In this document: one piece after another, positions 5,180 to 6,401 of the stretch
How the letters are laid out: every line of letters begins with the position of its first letter
How positions within the stretch are numbered: the first letter of the stretch is position 1
Origin: CAZYMF01 sp964648215
GTDB lineage: Bacteria; Desulfobacterota; Binatia; HRBIN30; JACQVA1
DNA length: 6,401 nucleotides
Assembly (NCBI GenBank): GCA_964648215.1
Contig: CAZYMF010000250.1
Span: 1-6,401 of the forward strand
Direction of reading: 5' to 3'
Notes under the pieces: generated by a model
What the model was told of the DNA's origin: nothing
The model's input: the letters and a program-made list of their open reading frames with translations, nothing else
Database searches by the model: none
Translations under genes and position numbers: made by a program

Positions 5180-6178
5180 ATGAAAACGTTGGTAACGGGA
5201 TCGACAGGATTTATTGGATCAACGGTGGTGAGGAAGTTGCTGGAATCCGGCAAAGAGGTGCGGGTGACCTGCCGAAACAACAGCGACACGAGAAATATCG
5301 ACGGGTTGGACGTCGAAAAGGTCTATGGGGACATTCAGGATAGGGACTCCATCAAACAAGCCTTGAAAGGCTGCGATACCTTGTATCATGTTGCCGCCTA
5401 CTTCGCCCATTGGTCGCCCGATCGAAGTCTGTTCTACAAGATCAACGTCGACGGGACCAAGATCATTCTCGAGGAAGCTTTGAACCAAGGCATTGAAAGA
5501 GTGATCTACACCAGTACTTCCAGCACCATTGGATCCCATGGTGCCGGAAATTATGTCGATGAAACAGCCCAGTTCAACGGGTGGAAAACGGGGGACCACT
5601 ATGCGATCTCGAAATATCTAGCCGAGCAAGAAGCCGTCCGATTGTGCCAAAACGGTCTTCCGCTGGTCATTGTCAATCCGACCCTGGTGATCGGGGTGAG
5701 AGACATAAAGCCGACACCTTCCGGGGCGATGATCGTCGATATTGTCAATCGAGATATGCCCGGTTACATCGACGGCGCGATCAATGTCATCGACGTAGAG
5801 GACGTGGCGCGAGGACATCTATTGGCGGCCGAGAGAGGAAGGATTGGGGAGCGATACATCCTGGGAAACGAGAACATTACCGTGGAACGTTTCTTCAGAC
5901 TGATCGCGCAAATCGCCGGCGTGAGAGCACCCCGGTTGAAGCTGCCGTACCGTCTCGCACTCTTGCTGGGTTACTTTTTTGAGCTCGGCGCCAGATTTAC
6001 CAAGAAGCCTCCGGTCGTTTCGGTCTCCCAGGTCGTATTGGGGAATATGGGTGAGCATTTCGACGGCTCCAAGGCGGTCAATGAATTGGGATTGACGCTG
6101 ACCCCTATCGAGACAACCATCGAGAACACGGTCCGCTGGTTCAGGGACAACGGATACATCCGAGAGCGGACGAATTAG
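5180..6178 (+). CDS. NAD(P)-dependent epimerase/reductase, extended SDR of the HpnA type
   Basis: This 332-residue protein is an extended SDR. It shows the N-terminal T6-G-S-T-G-F-I-G13 nucleotide motif, R32 after the second strand (NADP(H)-compatible), D51-I, the H70-V-A-A stretch, T111-STSS-T116 at the catalytic Ser/Thr strand, and the Y141-A-I-S-K145 catalytic pair. The N189-P-T-L-VIG segment, DIKPTPSG, and GERYILGNENITV match the pattern I know from hopanoid-associated sugar epimerases (HpnA) and related dihydroflavonol reductase-like proteins. The true reaction of HpnA is not settled, and no hopanoid gene lies nearby, so I leave the symbol empty. A hydrophobic stretch near residues 255-270 is part of the C-terminal domain in this family. 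The ATG at 5180 is chosen over in-frame upstream codons that overlap tetR, because it has GGGAGG upstream and the protein begins as the family does. Base composition is near 50% G+C, far below its neighbours. Confidence 0.9.
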   Translation: MKTLVTGSTGFIGSTVVRKLLESGKEVRVTCRNNSDTRNIDGLDVEKVYGDIQDRDSIKQALKGCDTLYHVAAYFAHWSPDRSLFYKINVDGTKIILEEALNQGIERVIYTSTSSTIGSHGAGNYVDETAQFNGWKTGDHYAISKYLAEQEAVRLCQNGLPLVIVNPTLVIGVRDIKPTPSGAMIVDIVNRDMPGYIDGAINVIDVEDVARGHLLAAERGRIGERYILGNENITVERFFRLIAQIAGVRAPRLKLPYRLALLLGYFFELGARFTKKPPVVSVSQVVLGNMGEHFDGSKAVNELGLTLTPIETTIENTVRWFRDNGYIRERTN

Positions 6179-6221
6179 GGGAAGGCAGGTTTCCGGAGTC
6201 CGGCAATAGATCGCGGCTTGC

Positions 6222-6262
6222 CTTGATCCGCCCCCTTGCGCCCGCCGCGACCATCGATCAAG
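6222..6262. repeat. 7-bp inverted repeat with 27-bp spacer between epimerase and next gene
   Basis: CTTGATC (6222-6228) and GATCAAG (6256-6262) are perfect inverted arms in the 96-bp spacer. No U-tract follows the second arm, so a terminator is unlikely. The site lies 12 bp before the next start codon and could be an operator or chance. Confidence 0.3.
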
Positions 6263-6274
6263 CTGCATTCCACC

Positions 6275-6401
6275 ATGTCCGCCGACACCATCGCCCTGGC
6301 CGAGGACCTCAACCGGAGCTGCCACTGCATCACCGTCGACCGGGTGGCGCTGCAGCAGCGGCTCGAGTCGGGCCCCGTCACTGCCGGAGTGTACGCGTCC
6401 A
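6275..6401 (+). CDS. Unrecognised protein, N-terminus only (partial)
   Basis: An ATG at 6275 opens a frame of 42 complete codons that runs off the window. The peptide begins MSADTIALAEDLNRSCHCIT and continues VDRVALQQRLESGPVTAGVYAS. I do not recognise the family with confidence. The visible features are a Cys-His-Cys cluster at residues 16-18 and an amphipathic, soluble-looking N-terminus with no signal peptide or membrane segment. GC-rich third positions fit the resident genes rather than the epimerase, which supports real coding. There is no strong Shine-Dalgarno. A TTG at 6236 is in frame, but an upstream stop at 6224 limits any longer reading, and ATG is preferred. It follows the epimerase by 96 bp, so it may or may not share its transcript. 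Confidence 0.55.
   Translation, partial: MSADTIALAEDLNRSCHCITVDRVALQQRLESGPVTAGVYAS

Noticed and set aside
5819..6325. Minus-strand ORF across the epimerase 3' end and spacer
   Set aside because: It is antisense to the epimerase, crosses the spacer and has no recognisable motif; the plus-strand genes explain the region.

Overview
The window reads as part of a GC-rich bacterial chromosome (about 70% G+C by eye across most of it), with tightly packed genes and strong Shine-Dalgarno sites. An HpnA-like epimerase and a family VIII-type serine hydrolase beside a classical SDR would suit a soil or aquatic proteobacterium-like or actinobacterium-like lineage. The sequence alone does not fix the phylum. 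A run of exactly 100 N (1173-1272) shows that this is a scaffolded draft assembly, so gene adjacency across that gap is not proven.

Left block (1-1172, all on the minus strand): a classical short-chain dehydrogenase/reductase with a GTG start is followed after a short gap by the N-terminus of a serine hydrolase of the beta-lactamase/esterase type, which runs off the window edge. Middle block (1273-4398, minus strand): a class III PLP-dependent aminotransferase resembling glutamate-1-semialdehyde aminomutase is followed 66 bp later by an FGGY-family sugar kinase (xylulokinase-like). If the gap is short, the four genes would form one leftward unit of aminotransferase, kinase, dehydrogenase and hydrolase. 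That set would suit catabolism or remodelling of a polyol, sugar or amino-sugar-like compound.

Right block (4399-6401, plus strand): a TetR-family repressor is transcribed divergently from the aminotransferase. The 87-bp region between them holds a clear inverted repeat (4416-4435) that is a good candidate operator. One base after the TetR stop lies an NAD(P)-dependent epimerase/reductase of the HpnA type. It is markedly lower in G+C and differs in codon choice from every neighbour, which suggests horizontal acquisition. After a 96-bp spacer with a 7-bp inverted repeat, a further GC-rich ORF of unknown function starts at 6275 and is cut by the window end.

No RNA gene, CRISPR array, transposase or prophage gene is visible, and no gene-free stretch exceeds 300 bases. 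The points most worth following are the aminotransferase-kinase-TetR divergon with unknown substrate, the composition break at the epimerase, and the short tandem repeat plus hairpin between kinase and aminotransferase.
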